The notes under the pieces were generated by a model. That model ran no database searches. It was given only the letters and a program-made list of their open reading frames with translations, and was not told the DNA's origin. From assembly GCA_030837825.1 (NCBI GenBank), contig JAUQYB010000117.1, forward strand, positions 1 to 29,809: a stretch of 29,809 nucleotides of DNA. The letters are read 5' to 3'. The translations under genes were made by a program, and so were the position numbers. The DNA comes from Albidovulum sp. (GTDB taxonomy: Bacteria; Pseudomonadota; Alphaproteobacteria; Rhodobacterales; Rhodobacteraceae). Within the stretch, counting starts at the first letter, position 1, and each line of letters opens with the position of its first letter. Positions 28,756 to 29,809 of the stretch are shown here, piece by piece.

Positions 28756-29468
28756 GGCCGCGGGCGGCGGCGGTTGAGAAACACCCTGGCCGCGGAATGC
28801 ACCAGCGAGATGGCGTAGAGCAGGATCATCACGATCAGCGCCCGCCAGATCTCGGCGAGCATGATGCCGATGAGGAGGGCGAGGCCGATCATGATCCAGA
28901 CGATCTTCTCGCGCCGGACGCGGATCGACTTCGGCGAGAAGGTCGGCAGCCGGCTGACCATCAGGAGGCCGACGACGACGATGTAAAGCTCCACCGGCAC
29001 CGGGTGATCGGCGAGGTTGATGCCGGTCTCGAAGGCGATGAAGACCGGCAGCAGCGCCATCAGCGCCCCGGCCGGGGCGGGAACGCCGGTGAAATGGGTC
29101 GGAGGCTTGCTGTCGCCATTGGTCGCGGCCCGGCTCTGGGCGACGTTGAAGCGGGCAAGCCGCATGCAGCAGCAGACGATGTAGACGAGGACGAAGATCC
29201 AGCCGCCCGCCCGTTCGCCGGGCGCGAGCGCCATCTGGTAGACGAGAAAGCCGGGCGTCACCCCGAAGTTCAGGAAATCGGAAAGCGAGTCGAGCTGTGC
29301 GCCGAAATCGCTGGTGGCCTTGAGCCGCCGCGCAATGAGCCCGTCGAGCCCGTCGATGACGATGGCGAAGAGGATCAGCCAGACCGCGGTCAGGAACTGC
29401 CCCGCCATCAGGAAGCGGATCGCCGTCAGCCCCGAGCAGAGGCCGAGCGTGGTGACCATGTTCGGCAC
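28752..29468 (-). CDS. pssA: CDP-diacylglycerol-serine O-phosphatidyltransferase (start uncertain)
   Basis: The reading from the GTG at 29468 gives 238 aa. It is an integral membrane enzyme that joins serine to CDP-diacylglycerol to make phosphatidylserine. The CDP-alcohol phosphatidyltransferase motif is complete: D39-G-x2-D42-G-x2-A-R47-x8-G56-x3-D60-x3-D64. Several hydrophobic helices follow. The start is doubtful. The frame stays open for 40 more codons upstream with GC-ending codons and a PssA-like N-terminus ([16 protein letters not shown]), yet contains no ATG, GTG or TTG. The GTG used here has no Shine-Dalgarno sequence and lies 5 nt after the psd stop, so it could be reached by termination-reinitiation. 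The true protein is probably about 20 residues longer. Confidence 0.9.
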   Translation of the reverse strand: MPNMVTTLGLCSGLTAIRFLMAGQFLTAVWLILFAIVIDGLDGLIARRLKATSDFGAQLDSLSDFLNFGVTPGFLVYQMALAPGERAGGWIFVLVYIVCCCMRLARFNVAQSRAATNGDSKPPTHFTGVPAPAGALMALLPVFIAFETGINLADHPVPVELYIVVVGLLMVSRLPTFSPKSIRVRREKIVWIMIGLALLIGIMLAEIWRALIVMILLYAISLVHSAARVFLNRRRPRP

Positions 29469-29473
29469 CAGCG

Positions 29474-29809
29474 TCAGGAAGGGCAGGCTGTCGCCCTCGG
29501 CCTCGCGCGGGAGGTCGGGGTCCTCCTCGCTCCTCGCACCGCCCCCGCGCGGCGGGGTTCGTCCGAGGCAAGGTCGGCCAGCACGGTTTCACCCGCCACC
29601 GCGGTCTGGCCCCCGGCGACGAGGGGCGCGGTGCCGGCGGGCAGGTAGACGTCGAGCCGCGAGCCGACGCGGATCATGCCGAAGCGCTGGCCGGCCAGCA
29701 GGGCCTGGCCCTGGGCCACCTCGCAGACGATGCGGCGCGCGACGAGGCCGGCGATCTGCACCACGGCGATGGCGCGGCCGTCCTCCATGCGGATCGCAAG
29801 GGCGTTCCT
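29474..29809 (-). CDS. psd: Phosphatidylserine decarboxylase proenzyme, 5' end outside the window
   Basis: Only the last 111 residues are visible; the gene starts beyond 29809. [23 protein letters not shown] and [15 protein letters not shown] identify the C-terminal half of a short-type phosphatidylserine decarboxylase. The Gly-Ser pair in RVGSRLD is the self-cleavage site whose Ser becomes the pyruvoyl cofactor. The membrane-associated enzyme converts phosphatidylserine to phosphatidylethanolamine. The last about 30 residues ([29 protein letters not shown]) look unlike family members, are Arg-rich, and overlap the apparent N-terminal coding part of pssA. The natural stop may have been lost. 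It is the first visible gene of the psd-pssA-pmtA operon. Confidence 0.93.
   Translation of the reverse strand, partial: RNALAIRMEDGRAIAVVQIAGLVARRIVCEVAQGQALLAGQRFGMIRVGSRLDVYLPAGTAPLVAGGQTAVAGETVLADLASDEPRRAGAVRGARRTPTSRARPRATACPS

Overview
The window is ordinary, gene-dense chromosomal DNA of a high-GC alphaproteobacterium, almost certainly a member of the Rhodobacteraceae. The evidence is a 407-aa 5-aminolevulinate synthase of the Rhodobacter HemA type (C4 haem pathway), the order glnB-glnA, a psd-pssA-pmtA phosphatidylcholine operon, a tRNA-Leu(UAG) directly before the trigger factor gene, and a stand-alone Hint-domain protein. No insertion sequence, integrase, phage gene or CRISPR array was seen.

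Layout. 1-260: two identical tandem tRNA-Asp(GTC) genes. 537-860: a small secreted DUF1344-type protein with a clear intrinsic terminator. 940-2780 (minus): an M20 dipeptidase and a GNAT acetyltransferase joined by an ATGA overlap. 3021-4580: an exported, probably DUF4034-like protein of visibly lower GC. 4680-8526: a putative FnrL box, hemA, a RodZ-like HTH membrane protein and ispG. 8647-11540: an Uup-type ABC-F ATPase overlapping an alpha-methylacyl-CoA racemase. 11597-15757 (minus): a DsbA-like thiol oxidoreductase, an LtrA gene interrupted by one in-frame TGA, and a RACo-like ferredoxin/ASKHA protein. 15923-21015: a class I aminotransferase, an AMIN/amidase_3 cell-wall amidase and PBP1A. 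21037-23203 (minus): a small unknown protein, glnA and glnB. 23382-25076: the bifunctional NAD(P)HX repair enzyme Nnr. 25155-25703 (minus): the Hint protein. 25874-27312: tRNA-Leu and tig. 27550-28089: a small Mesh1/SpoT-like HD hydrolase. 28099-29809 (minus): pmtA, pssA and a 5'-truncated psd.

Functional themes. Haem supply (hemA) and isoprenoid supply (ispG) flank the RodZ-like gene. Cell-wall cleavage and synthesis lie side by side (amidase, PBP1A). Nitrogen control is in glnB-glnA, with an NtrC-like palindrome upstream. The last operon encodes the consecutive steps phosphatidylserine synthesis, decarboxylation to phosphatidylethanolamine, and N-methylation towards phosphatidylcholine.

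I found no convincing new multi-gene system. The items most worth checking are the interrupted LtrA gene, a 26-nt dispersed repeat found at the 3' ends of three unrelated genes, the missing start codon of pssA, the predicted single-domain alarmone hydrolase, and two patches of unusual base composition (the DUF4034-like gene and the middle of nnr).
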